Of a stretch of DNA of 64,000 nucleotides, positions 22,970-34,084 are shown in pieces. The stretch lies in assembly GCA_022478985.1 (NCBI GenBank), contig JAKSZP010018514.1:62001-126000 (forward strand), read 5' to 3'. Every line of letters begins with the position of its first letter. Position 1 is the stretch's first letter. Origin of the DNA: Massospora cicadina (taxonomy: Eukaryota; Entomophthoromycota; Entomophthoromycetes; Entomophthorales; Entomophthoraceae). The position numbers were made by a program, and so were the translations under genes. The notes under the pieces are model-generated. The model was not told the origin of the DNA. It did not search any database and saw only the letters and a list, made by a program, of their open reading frames with translations.

Positions 22970-25900
22970 ATATTTATGTAAATAAAGTTTGGGTGAGAGC
23001 TATTGTTAACAGTGGTACCCCATGAATGTGACATCCGTTCAGTTTATAAAAAAGTGAGAATAGCTCCCAATGTGGCCCACCATCAGAACTATAATATAGC
23101 TGGCCTTATGAGTACTACGTTTATGTTGACGTATATATGGCATTGTCAATGAAGGTTTTCTCTTTGCAGGTTAGTGCCTCTGCTATAGTTCTTTGCAGTG
23201 ATAACAACCAATTTCTTGTTAGTACTAATTCTCTTAATTTTCATGGCGCTGTTTTTAAACTATTAGATAAACACTTTTACTATACTAGGTCAAACATTAC
23301 CCCCTCATTACTTAAATGATAATTAGACTTCTATAAATTGTAGTAATAACTTCATCAGTGTAGTTTATAGCAATGGTGTAGTCCCTATATGTTAACAGCG
23401 AATGGACCACAGAAGTTTCCCTCCACCTTTAACCATTCCTGAAAATAGAGGGCATCACACTAAAACCTATAAGGATTTTGTATTATTCACTGAAGAACAA
23501 CGTGTGAAGTCAATCAAATTGAACCTAGATCTTCTTGAAGAATTATTGGAATAACTTGTAACCCTAGGCACTTATTGAGAGAAGAACTATTTTGCTGCTC
23601 CTAGGGTAATCTGGTCTGGTCACTAGGATATTTGTGTATTACTTGCCAACATAACTGACCAAAAATATTTGTCAAGAGAGGGCAGAAGATTATTTTACAT
23701 CTTAAACCACCGGAAAAAAATTGAAATTTACATGAGTTCAGAAACCTGACAGTGTTTAGCTTACGCAAACCACCTTAACAAAGTTGTGCGTTCATATCTT
23801 GTAAACAACTCAATGGACTAATTGAAGGTCAGAAAAATCAAGCAATGGAACTGAAACAAAAAACACTCTAATATTTGTGACAGATGACTACAACCTGGAT
23901 GAGCTGTGGGGACAACATCACGTTGATACTGGAGATGAAAAACCCATTTGATCACGGCTGATAAAGAGAAACGTGGCCAGTGAAAAGGAGTTGCAGAAAG
24001 AATTGAAAAAGCTTATCATAAGGGTTGTTGTTCCTTTGCGCAGACCATAGGCTTCCCAGTACTCATAGTCAAGAGAGATGGCTTTAATAGAGTCGTCATT
24101 AATTACCAGCATTATAATAATAGAACCTAAAAAGCATTCTTAACCTTTACCTCAAATAGATAATGCCTAGGATCATCTAGGAGGAGCCAAATATCATAAA
24201 CTTTAGATTTCATCAGTGGATACTGGAAGATTGATCTTTCACCTGAAGACCAGGTAAAGTGCGCAATTATTACCTCTCATAAATTGAAATAACTAAAATG
24301 AATGTCCCAATGTTTGTGCAACGCTCTAGCTACCTTTAATCAGGCAATGGATACTATCACATGAGATTTGGAAATGAGTTGCATTGTAGTTTACCTTGTC
24401 GTTATATAAATAGTTTCAAAAACACTCAACCAACTTATAGCGCACCTGGAAGAGGTCTTTAGTGGTTAGCCCAAGATCATTGTAAGTTAACCCTATCTAG
24501 TGCCAGTTCTCCAAGTCCCAAATAGAGTATCTGGATCACATCCTTAAAACTCAAGGAATATGCCACAGCATTATAAATTTGATGCCATCATCATTATGAG
24601 AGAACTTGAGAGTATGCGAGATATCCAAGTATTCATAGGATGTCCAGGTACTATCAACAATTTATACTAGTTTTGCGCAACTTGCCAAGCCTCTATTAAT
24701 TTGACTTTGATAAGGAATCACCTCTCAATGGTCTCAAGAATGAGAAGACTCTTTCAAACAGCTATGGAAAGCTTTAATTATAGCCCTTATTCTGCAATAT
24801 ACCAACTTTGATCAGCCTTCTATGGTGCAATCTGACGCGTCTCTCATGGCTATTGGAGTGGTACTCTCTCAGATAGTGGAATATGGAGGAGAGCATTTGG
24901 AAGCCTTTTGTAGTTGTGGATTAGACAAGCATGTATGCAATTAAACCATAACCAAGCGAGAGTGATTATCTATCATATACACTTTTAAAGACTTTTAAGT
25001 CTATATACATGGAACCAAGTTCAAAACTATTCACTGACTATGCTTTATTGCAATGGTTATACAATCATAAAACCCGAAGGTCATTTAGAGCATTGGGAAT
25101 TGAAACTACAGGTCTATGTCTATGAAATATTACATCATTTAGCATAAACACATCATAATGCTAATGGACTTTTTCAACTGCATGTTGTTACCACTAAAAC
25201 CCCTCTATAGATCAATTTTTTCATAAAATGAAAGCAAAGAATTACGCTGACAAGAAGACTGTTATTTTCTGTTCCCTGAATTGAATAATGAAAGATAAAA
25301 AAATTTGAGGTGGACAATTGTATAATATTGTGGGAAATAACAAACACTATACTCCCCACCTGTCACTTTTCTGGAGATAATCATGCAAGCTCATTGACCA
25401 GTGGGACATGGAGGTCTACTTAAAACCTTAAAGATAAATAAACATGTTTATTTATTTTTAAGGTTTAATATTCAAAGATGTATTAACAAAATGCCACAAA
25501 TGTAAAGCGCATCAGATCTATAAGTCTACAACTACCTAACGGTTGGTTAAGCCCAATTGGGACTGTGATAAAATGTCTATTATTATTATTGGACCTTTCC
25601 CAACTAGCATTCTCAAATGTTAGTAACATCATAGTAGCAATCAATCATCTTACTAGGTGGGTTAGAGTTTCGCCATTGGAAATTTTGGAGTGGTATTAAC
25701 TGAAAAAGTATATTGGAAAAGTTAGTACATCATGGTTGTCTGCAAGTCATACTCATGGATAATGTCATAAATTTCACATATTGAGTCATTACTAAATGAA
25801 TGAGCTAATGGGAATTCGCAGAGTTCTTACCGTCTTTTATCTATAGAATACTGGGATGTGGAACGTGTCAACAGTACCTTAGTACAAGCTCTTCAAAGTT

Positions 25901-26440
25901 TTCCAGAAGACTCTACATCTCAATAGGCCATATATGTGGACTCAAATATATTTTTTTACAATATTTATACCATAGTGTTATGTCCTATCACCCTTACAGC
26001 TTTTTTACAATGACAACCTGCGTTATTGCCTTTAACAAATTCCATCATTACTCATGGATAAGAGATTTGACCATCAACTTACTTTGATTAACTGGTGAAA
26101 TCCCTAATAAAGATTTTGACAAAGCTACAGGGCAGCTCTGACTAAAAAATTACCCAAACAGAAAGGGATGAAGTGCATAAATTCACAGTGGTGAGTTTTG
26201 CAGTTGGCAAGCAAACGTTACTATAATACTTATGTATTTGGCAGGATGCATAAGCTAGCTACTTTAACGAAAGGGCCTTACTTTGTACTCGAATGGGCTG
26301 CTACTGAAGCGTACACTATTAGAAAGCTTTATCAATGGAAGAATAGTTAATCGCTTCCATGAAAAATCTCATCAACCTTATCACAAACTGGATGATATTC
26401 CAATCTAAGATCAAGTGGTAAATCAATTCAAAGGGGTGGG
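22970..26440 (+). pseudogene. C2 pol: protease, dUTPase-like, RT, RNase H, integrase
   Basis: The protease reads VWVRAIVNSGTP, with Asp changed to Asn in the DSG box. The dUTPase-like part at about 23570-23690 reads APRVIWSGHxDICVLLANIT, colinear with C1. RT (23880-24620) keeps DHLGGAKY and MSQCLCNALATFNQAMDT, but the catalytic box reads VVYLVVI: both Asp are Val. RNase H fragments cover 24830-25180. Integrase (25370-26400) keeps IVAINHLTRWVRVSPLE and ends in GRIVNRFHEKSHQ before a purine tract at about 26433-26446. Dozens of stops make this one of the oldest copies here. The tail resembles family A as much as C1, so A and C are sister families. Confidence 0.8.
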
Positions 26441-26446
26441 GAATTA

Positions 26447-27540
26447 TTGGATAATTGGTGACTTATTCCTATTTTGCAAATCAAAGGCATGATGTAATTC
26501 TAACTACATTATAGCCTTTCAGAACTCTAACAGCGGACAAAGACAAATTAAATGAGATCAAAATTGGATTTTCTCTGCCTACCAAAAGTTCAATTTTTGA
26601 AACCAATCTAAAAAAGGCATCATCCTTATACTATCTGACAAAAGGAAAAAGATCTGGGTGCAACTAAAACAAAGGTTAGAAAAAAGCCACACTATCAATT
26701 CTGGAATGCAATACATGACACAAAGGAATACATCTCATCACGCGCCTCTTCCTGAGTTTTAAAGAGATCATGATTGTCAGCCCAAAGGGGAACGTCTCAT
26801 GTGCAACAAACCCTATCATCTTATAAATATTTCAACCTTCAAAAACCGTTTTTTAATTTTTTATATAGTTTAAAAAGAAGCTTCCTATTTTTTGGTGTTT
26901 TATTGAGGTTATTCAGCAAGCTTAGTCAACCCGGTGTTCTTTGCCAATTAGTGAATTTTATAAAGGATAATTACGTCTAACTCTGAGCACCTTAGGAACC
27001 TGTTCTTTTGACTGGTCCTGCTATCTACCTTGCTAACAGAAAACTAGTGCTCATTGCCTTGTCCATCAAGTTTTCATTAAAAAATAATGATATAAAAGGA
27101 AGATGTAAAATAATTAGAGCAATAATCCTTTCAAGATAACAGGGTTAGAAGCATTGACCATTATATCAGAAATGCTTGCTTTGAAGTAGGCTTCCCTGTC
27201 CCAGCTACCCTTGTATTTATGGACTAGTATAGAAGTGAAACGCCTCTTTTATGGCAAAGTAGTATTGAGTAAAAATTTACAACTTCAGCCCAATTGTACA
27301 GCAACTGATAATTGGTGTTTTTACGCCTGAAGGAAGTTCTCATCAGGTTAGAGCATCAGTTGTTCCCTCCACTATGAGATAACTATATTTAGTTCCTAGT
27401 TTATATACCACCAAAGTAGGAACCAGAACAGAACAATATCTTCACAACTTCTTCCACCAGGCCATTTATCACATTATACAAATTTAGGACTATACCACCA
27501 AGAACTGCGAAAATTAATTTGATACAATCCCTTCATTCAT
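26447..27540. other. Non-coding stretch between C2 and A3
   Basis: This probably holds the C2 3' LTR and the A3 5' LTR or leader. One 68-codon frame (26774-26980) has no relative in the window and is not called. I see no LTR pair, primer site or RNA gene. Confidence 0.4.
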
Positions 27541-28960
27541 TTAACTATGAATTTTACTAAACTTCCTCTTCCTTTTTCCAAGAGGATTAAAACATTATTC
27601 TCGAAAATTGGCACTTAATTGATGAAGTGTGATGTCAGTTTACTTTATCTGAAAATAGAGCCTTCACGTACTTACTATGTCAAATCACAACCTAAGTGGA
27701 TGCATCCATTTCTGAAGCTTATCTTCAGGTCAGAAAGACTATTTTATCACTATTGTATTGTATTTCCATCCTCAAAGAACAGTTGGGACAATGTTTTGCA
27801 CAATTTAAGGAAGAACACAACAAGCCTGTCAAAAGCGCAAGGCCCTTCTGGTCTCAAAGGATCCCCTGGCTATCAAGGCACTCCCAAACCAAGAAGATCC
27901 ACTGGGATCCATGGGCCTCAAGGAAATAGCAGACCTATGGGGCCACAGGATTAACTGTCCCCAAGATTCCCAAGAAAATTGGCTCCTTTGGACCATTGGG
28001 GCCACCAGGAAACGTCAGCACTCCTGAGCCACCTGGAATGGAAGGACCACCCAGCTGTTAAGGGGAAGCTGGGCCAACTAAAACAAACCTGAATATGACG
28101 CTTTTAAATTTTAAAGTTCTGTATTTGGGATCAAGTCACACAAATCAAATACCAGGTTGCAGCTGTTGATCATGTCTTTAGTTTGTATCTTGATGGCTGA
28201 CCTATCAACCCTAATTATACCATTAAAGATTTAGCTAACTGGCTTATAAATGACAGTATTCTCTGCTCGCTTTATGGTTTTTGCTTATACTGCGTTGATG
28301 ACCAGCTCACCCAACTTACCAGTCAAGTTGGGACCATTAAGTCGGAATAGATATTTATAATACCATCATGGAAGCCCAGAAACTAGAATTGCAATAACTC
28401 AAGGAGCAACTTACACAAAAGGCCACCGCTACCACAGTAATGACTTAGTATACAAATCTACAAAACAATGTGAACAATTTGAGAGCACAGCTTAGATAGA
28501 TGTGACCCACCATATATATTGATACCAATCCTCAATTTCATCTCCTCTTGCACCAATTGAATTACCGTTTTGTATACACTTGTTTCTATCAAATTTTGGC
28601 TTTCATTTAGAGAAAAGTACGTCCAAGTGAAGAAAGTATCTTAAAATTCCTCTATGTCTACAAAAGCGCCATAGAATAAGCTACTGATCAACAAAAAGTT
28701 ATTGCATTAACCCACCTTCTTGAGCCAAATCGCCTAGGAAATCATGGTAACTCACCTGAAGAATAGTAAAAACTAGAGGCAAGTCAAGATCACCTTAATA
28801 AAGGAGTTTGGAATCAATAAGACTTTGTCCTTATAGAAGCAGCCTTCATGAGTATTCACATCATATATAAAGAATCACAAACTTAGTTCCCCAATTGATC
28901 TTAAAATGAGGCACAGAACTCAATTGCCTATGATTGTATTTCTCTAGATTACGCCATTAC
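27541..28960 (+). pseudogene. A3 gag with collagen-like repeats
   Basis: A predicted helix (AYLQVRKTILSLLYCISILK and following) leads into a Gly-X-Y stretch from about 27838 to 28075: GPSGLKGSPGYQG, then GIHGPQG, a frame change, GPLGPPG and GMEGPP. About fifteen triplets are recognisable in spite of stops and one frame change. A capsid-like part follows (28380-28960): KFLYVYKSAIE, ATDQQKV and LDYAITAVIST, all three matched in A4 gag (42640-42960). The protein type is Gag; its collagen-like segment lies between coiled coil and capsid. Stops are frequent. Confidence 0.75.
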
Positions 28961-29900
28961 TGCTGTCATCTCCACATCGGCGCCTTTCCCTTTCTTGCAT
29001 TATATTGGTACTGTTAAGCTATACTTCACAAGCATCCTAGAAATCAAAGAGGCTCTTATATAAATTCCCATTAGTATGCTCTAGCAGGCCTGCTAACCCA
29101 TCTTCTCTCCTAACTAAGGCATCAGATCAACTTCTTTGAATATAAGAGGGCTAACAAAAAGATTATAAAAAGCACTTACTTTGGAAGATGTTGGCATACC
29201 GCTAAAGGATGCTACAAGAGAATCGCTGATAAGGAGGGGAAAGCCACGTTAACATGAAGGGAGAGGCTCTTCATGTTGACAAACACCCTACATCTCAACC
29301 ATCTACTTATTGGGTCACTATTTCATCTGCCCCTTCTACTAGCAATACCATTGATACATCTATCAAAAATAAAGACAGAAATTTTAATACTATTGTTATT
29401 CTGTGTCCCTCTAAATTCTTTGTTTACTCTACAACCGCAGTTTGGGGACTCAGTCAAAAAGGTGGAACTTTAAGTGTAAAAATTTAGGTTCACAACATTG
29501 TTGACACCATTTATCCAGTGAGCGGTATATTTTAAAATTGGTCATTCAAAATAAGGTTGCACCCGATCTCTAGAATAATGTTGAGTATAGAACTGCGGGC
29601 CCTCATTGCACTAGGTCACTCAGTGCTTATTTGGACTTATCCATGCGTTTTATGAAGCTGACTATAAAGGCCCCTGCTGTTATTTTGAAAATTAGAGCAA
29701 TGTCTTTTTATTAGGGATGCAATTTCTGCATATACACTATCAGATTGATACCTATCTGAATCCTATTTTTATATTTGGGCATTGAGTACCACTTGTTTTA
29801 TAAACGCTTATAACCAAGAAGGACAATCCCAATAAAAGAATCTGTATTATAAAAAAGATGACTAAACCACATACCAAATTGAGTATCATGTAGTTGGACC
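28961..29900 (+). pseudogene. A3 gag end and protease region, worn
   Basis: Scattered frames only. The frame from 29254 to 29487 is open (FNTIVILCPSKFFVYST) but has no relative I can align with confidence. The aspartic protease expected here is not readable with certainty: a possible VDT lies near 29500. Position between gag and the dUTPase-like part is the main evidence. Confidence 0.4.
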
Positions 29901-31680
29901 TTGTGTAAAGATGCCTCCTCAGTCCATTGAAGATTGGTAAGGAATTCCGTTATTATTTCCATCTCAAGTTGTAGTCCCAGCTCATGAGCAAATTATAGTT
30001 GATACCTGCATTGCGCACATATTCTCCCTGATCATAAATTAGAAGTTCGCAATGTTAAAAACTGTCCATAAAGGAGGTATCAACCTGCCTCAGCATCCTA
30101 TATCCACCCTATTCAGAAATCATCTAGGTTTTGCTAGGTAATCTGAATTCAACCTCTTGCATCATAGGAAAAAAGGACCCTATAGCTTATGTTTGCCTGT
30201 TGCCTGTTGACAAATTACATAGAATACATAAATTTGGTACACTTCAGGATTTCAGACCTGAGGGTCCTTTTATTATAGCCAACATCAAACCTAATATTGG
30301 CTTGACCTCACCAAAACTCAATGAGAAGCCTCTAAGCAACTCTTAGCCAAATATGCAAATTTTTCTTTTCCAAGCCTTACAATTTTAGAAAAAAGAGTGC
30401 AGTGACTCATATTGTAAATAATGGGGATGTCTTGCCAATATGGACCAAGCCTTATCAAAATCTAAAGTGGAAAGGCTCAAGTAGCCATCAAACTAAAACA
30501 AATTATGGAGGCCATCCTATTAAAACCTTTACAAAAACCTTGGGCTTCACCTCTGTATTAGCGAAAAAGAAAGATGGAACACATTGCATGGTGATGGATT
30601 ATCACAGAAATTTAATTTAATCACCCAAATGGGCAGTTAAATCTTATCTAGGATTGACAATTTCCTTTGGATGCTGACTGGCTTGCATTTCTTCTCTGCT
30701 ATAGATCTAGACAGAACGTACTGACAAATAAACCTTAATAAAAGTGGATAGTGAGAAGTGCGCTCTCTTTGCTAAAGAGGGCCTTTTATAGCTAATCTGA
30801 ATGCCGCAGGGGCTGTGCAACGCCCCTGCTATGTTCCAGCAAGCAATGAATAGCATCATAGGGGACCTGGAAGTGTTCTGTATCCTGGTGTATTTAGAAG
30901 ATAATAACATCTTTATCAAACTTTTGGGCTTTCATATCAACCACTTACACCAAACACTTAAACAATTACAATCAGCATCCTTAAAGTTGAATTCTAAAAA
31001 TTAACATACTTATAACGTGAATTGGAGTTTTTAGTGCATAAGGCAACAAAATAATGGTATCCACCACTGCCAGATAAAGTTACAGCAATACACAAGATGT
31101 CCCACTATGGAGTCTAAGGAGCATCCAAGATCTTCTAGGATAGTGGGTTATTGCCACCAATTTATCCCCCATTTTGCTAAACTTGTGGAACCCCTGGTCT
31201 ATCTACTACAGAAAGACGTGCCTTTCCACTAGGAGTTATCAGAACATCAATCTTAAGATGCTTATACTTAATTTATCTAAAGCTACTATGCATTAGATTT
31301 AAATCTGGTAAGCCATTCCTGATAGTTTACCAATGCAGATATGTTGCCGTTGGTGCCATTCTGGCGCAACACAACAACAATTAAGTAAACCCCAATCACA
31401 CACTTTAGAAAGACTCTTTATAAACCAAATGGAACTATACATCACTGAGAATGAGTGCCTAGCAGCAATCTTTTGTATTAAGCATTACCATCCTTGCTTT
31501 ATGGGATACACTCTACTCTAATAACTGATAATGCCTCCCTTTAATGGTTACAAAAGATGAGTGATCCTGATGGCTAAACATCCCAGTGGGCTTTAAATTT
31601 ACAAAACTATGATTTTTGATTGTTCATTGACCTAAGTGCCATACACCAAAACGCTGATAGTCTATCCCAATTTCCAGCCC
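29901..31680 (+). pseudogene. A3 pol: dUTPase-like, RT, RNase H; integrase missing
   Basis: The dUTPase-like part (29968-30215) reads VVPAHEQIIVDT, later VLLGNLN and KKDPIAYVCLLPV. RT (30400-31010) shows LGFTSVLAKKKDGTH, MPQGLCNAPAMFQQAMNS and a worn catalytic box VYLEDNNIF (Asp pair replaced by Glu-Asp). RNase H fragments (31300-31660) include ITENECLAAIFCIKHY and IHQNADSL. Sequence then passes into the A4 LTR without any integrase, so A3 is truncated on its right side, probably by insertion of A4 or by recombination. Confidence 0.82.
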
Positions 31681-31861
31681 AGAAGTTCTATCCACTGAGG
31701 AGGACCTCTCATATGACCTCATTTGTCATTCCAACTTGTGGTCACTAGAAACTCCTGAAAACCAGAGTGAATCTAAAGGACGAGTACTTAATACACAGTT
31801 AGCTGACGGCATGTTAAACAAATTAAAAAATAAAATATGGTTTTTTTATATCCTCCCCTCT

Positions 31862-32328
31862 TCTTAGAATTTTTAATTATGAGCAGACCAAAATCCCTAT
31901 CCCAAATTGAGTATTGACCAATCAACTCTCAAGCCAGTGTGAACAGAACCCTATCCTTAAAGCACCAAAAAGAGACTTGATCAAGAAGCGTCACACATAT
32001 GAGAATTTGTAAAATCACCTTCCAGATTCCCGTCCCCACTTCCTGAATCATGAGAGGCGCTTCCCCACCGCTGTGGTCACAAAAAATATGCAGTATATTG
32101 AGGTTACCATCCAGTTGGTCAATATGAAAGGCTGTAGAAGATCCTGATCTCGTGGGGCCACGTAGGTTCCTAAGGCACCATGTCCCCATACGCTCTATAA
32201 ATATTAACGCTTTCTAACATTATAAAATAGTCTATATTACTTCTATCTTTTCATTTTTTGACCTCTACGCTAATTTTCAGCTTCATGCCCATTTTTGAAC
32301 TTTGGCGACAGTTAAGAAAACTGTTAAG
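31862..32328 (+). repeat. A4 5' LTR
   Basis: It aligns with 46894-47359 end to end; long shared phrases include AAGCGTCAC, GATCCTGATCTCGT and CACCATGTCCCCA. TATA-like CTCTATAAATATT lies near 32192. The first two bases read TC instead of TG. The minus-strand LTR at 48364-48828 is a third copy. Confidence 0.85.
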
Positions 32329-32338
32329 CCAAGGGAAG

Positions 32339-32357
32339 TGGTGCTCACTACAGGTGG
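32339..32357 (+). other. A4 primer binding site
   Basis: TGGTGCTCACTACAGGTGG lies ten bases after the LTR and matches the C1 site except at its end. Families A and C therefore appear to use the same tRNA primer. Confidence 0.75.
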
Positions 32358-32397
32358 CTTGAAGATGTCTTAAGTGAAAGCGTCTATCACAAATAAT

Positions 32398-33190
32398 GGA
32401 GAATACTAGCAGTCCCAAAGGTCAATCTGCTGATCATTCAAGAAGCGTCCTGCAAAAGATTAGTATTTTGCAGTATTAAGCGCCACCCACGCAGCCTGTG
32501 AGTCTCAAATTCTGGGACTCATTTCAATTCTCTTTGCCCTAGGTTGATGGGAACCAGTATCAACTTCAGTATGAGAACCTTAATGACATTGTCCAACAGT
32601 TAATAAATGGCATTTACTCCAAGGGAGCCCGCTCCAGCCACTCCTGCGCCTCTTCCATGCCCTCTACCATGTGGGATCTCTATACCTTGGCCCAGCTTAC
32701 AATGGGAAAACTTACCTGGGGAACTGAATGCTACCTTAAGAACTTTGTCTAACTAGCTATTCATCACCTCATACAGTTAGTTAAGTTGTAACATAATAAG
32801 TCTCCCAACAACTGGAGATCACCCAGATTTTACACTCCCATGTCATCATTTCATCAATGCAGCCTCCTCCTTCATCCATGATAACTTTGAGGCCATTATC
32901 AATAACCAACGATTAATCATTGAGGTCTAAGGTCAAACTGCGGTGTTGGATAGCGAGATCTCTGGCTACCTCAAGGACCAGCTGCATCATAACATCCAAC
33001 TCCTCAAGGCTGCCTGGGGCCAGAACCTTCACCAAGTTGAGGATATGTATAGAACCTTCCGCAACACTATAGGGAGCTGGCCTCTTGTGACTACACATTT
33101 AGGAGTGAAGGTCCTGAAGGGCTTGGGTAATTAAAGGCTCCAAGGGATGCGAGGGACCCAAAGGACAAGAATGTTACTGAATACTTCAAA
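32398..33190 (+). pseudogene. A4 gag, 5' half, ending in collagen-like repeats
   Basis: An ATG at 32398 opens MENTSSPKGQSADHSR. A glutamine-rich helical part (VDGNQYQLQYENLNDIVQQL) and an alpha-helical segment (32943 onwards, LKDQLHHNIQLLKAAWGQN) follow. From about 33105 Gly-X-Y triplets appear: GPEGLG, then after a frame change GSKGCEGPKGQE. This is the same order as in A3. The gene is cut here by element D1 and resumes at 42067. Confidence 0.75.
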
Positions 33191-34084
33191 TGTAAGGAGA
33201 GTGTTTATAGCTCTCCTGTTCCCAGAGTGGTAGTGCAGGTACACAGGGCCATTGCCAATGAACAAGTTGTTATTATAAATTTACTAAAGCCCAGCAGAGG
33301 GTGCTTGAGCTGTATTGACCTAGATCAAGGATGGTTATCAGCAGAGGGAGGAACCAAAAGAGAATTAACAACAAGGTGAGAGTGAACCCCAATGTGGGGT
33401 TAATAACCAAGCTGTGCTTTTACTGAGAGTTTAGAGGAAGCAAAGGTTGGAGGGAACCTAAGCTGCTTAACGGTGCATGAGAGGAGAGATTTACTGTTGT
33501 TAAAATTTAATTGGTAATGTGGTGCAAGTCCTCCGCAAAGAGGTCTGCGCACAGGTTTGTCCATGATAACATATATAAAATTTATACTAGCAAAGGTTTT
33601 TTATTATAAGGGAAGTTGACCAACAAGAGAGATTGGTCTTGAGAAAAAGGATTTAAGGTAATTCATAGGACAATTAATTGATGGAAGTTGTGCTAAGCCA
33701 AGGTGCACCAATAAGTTCACGCTTTTATTGGCAGTCAACTATACTTGGTAATCAACCAAGCTCAGGTGTTGATTGTAGAAGAGGCTGACCTGAGCTGTAA
33801 ATGTTGAAAACTGAATGGATTTTGAGACCCCGTTCACTGAGAAACTGGAGCAAACCATTTTTGTTGATTGGAAAGCTAGTTCATCTTAATGCACCTGCTG
33901 TTATACAGGGCCAAACTTCTCTAACATCCCTAGGACCAACCAGAGCATACATCGCCTTAGCCCAGCGCTGATCCAAGGTATGTTGAGGTTAGAGAGGCCT
34001 GCCAACTTCATCTTCTTGGCCTCCTGACATGCAACTTTGTCTTTAGTGTTTGTCCCCATTATGATGTCATTTTCTAGCATGACA
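33191..34084 (-). repeat. D1 3' LTR
   Basis: It is the partner of 41173-42066. On the minus strand it follows the purine tract GATGAGAGGGTAA. Its first 180 bases continue a protein frame (MLENDIIMGTNTKDKV) that also occurs in the other D-type LTRs. Confidence 0.88.

Noticed and set aside
26774..26980. 68-codon plus-strand frame between C2 and A3
   Set aside because: No homologous copy, no retroelement motif and A+T-rich composition; probably chance.
31929..32189. 86-codon minus-strand frame in the A4 5' LTR
   Set aside because: Only partly retained in the 3' LTR (47013-47201), without codon-like conservation by eye.
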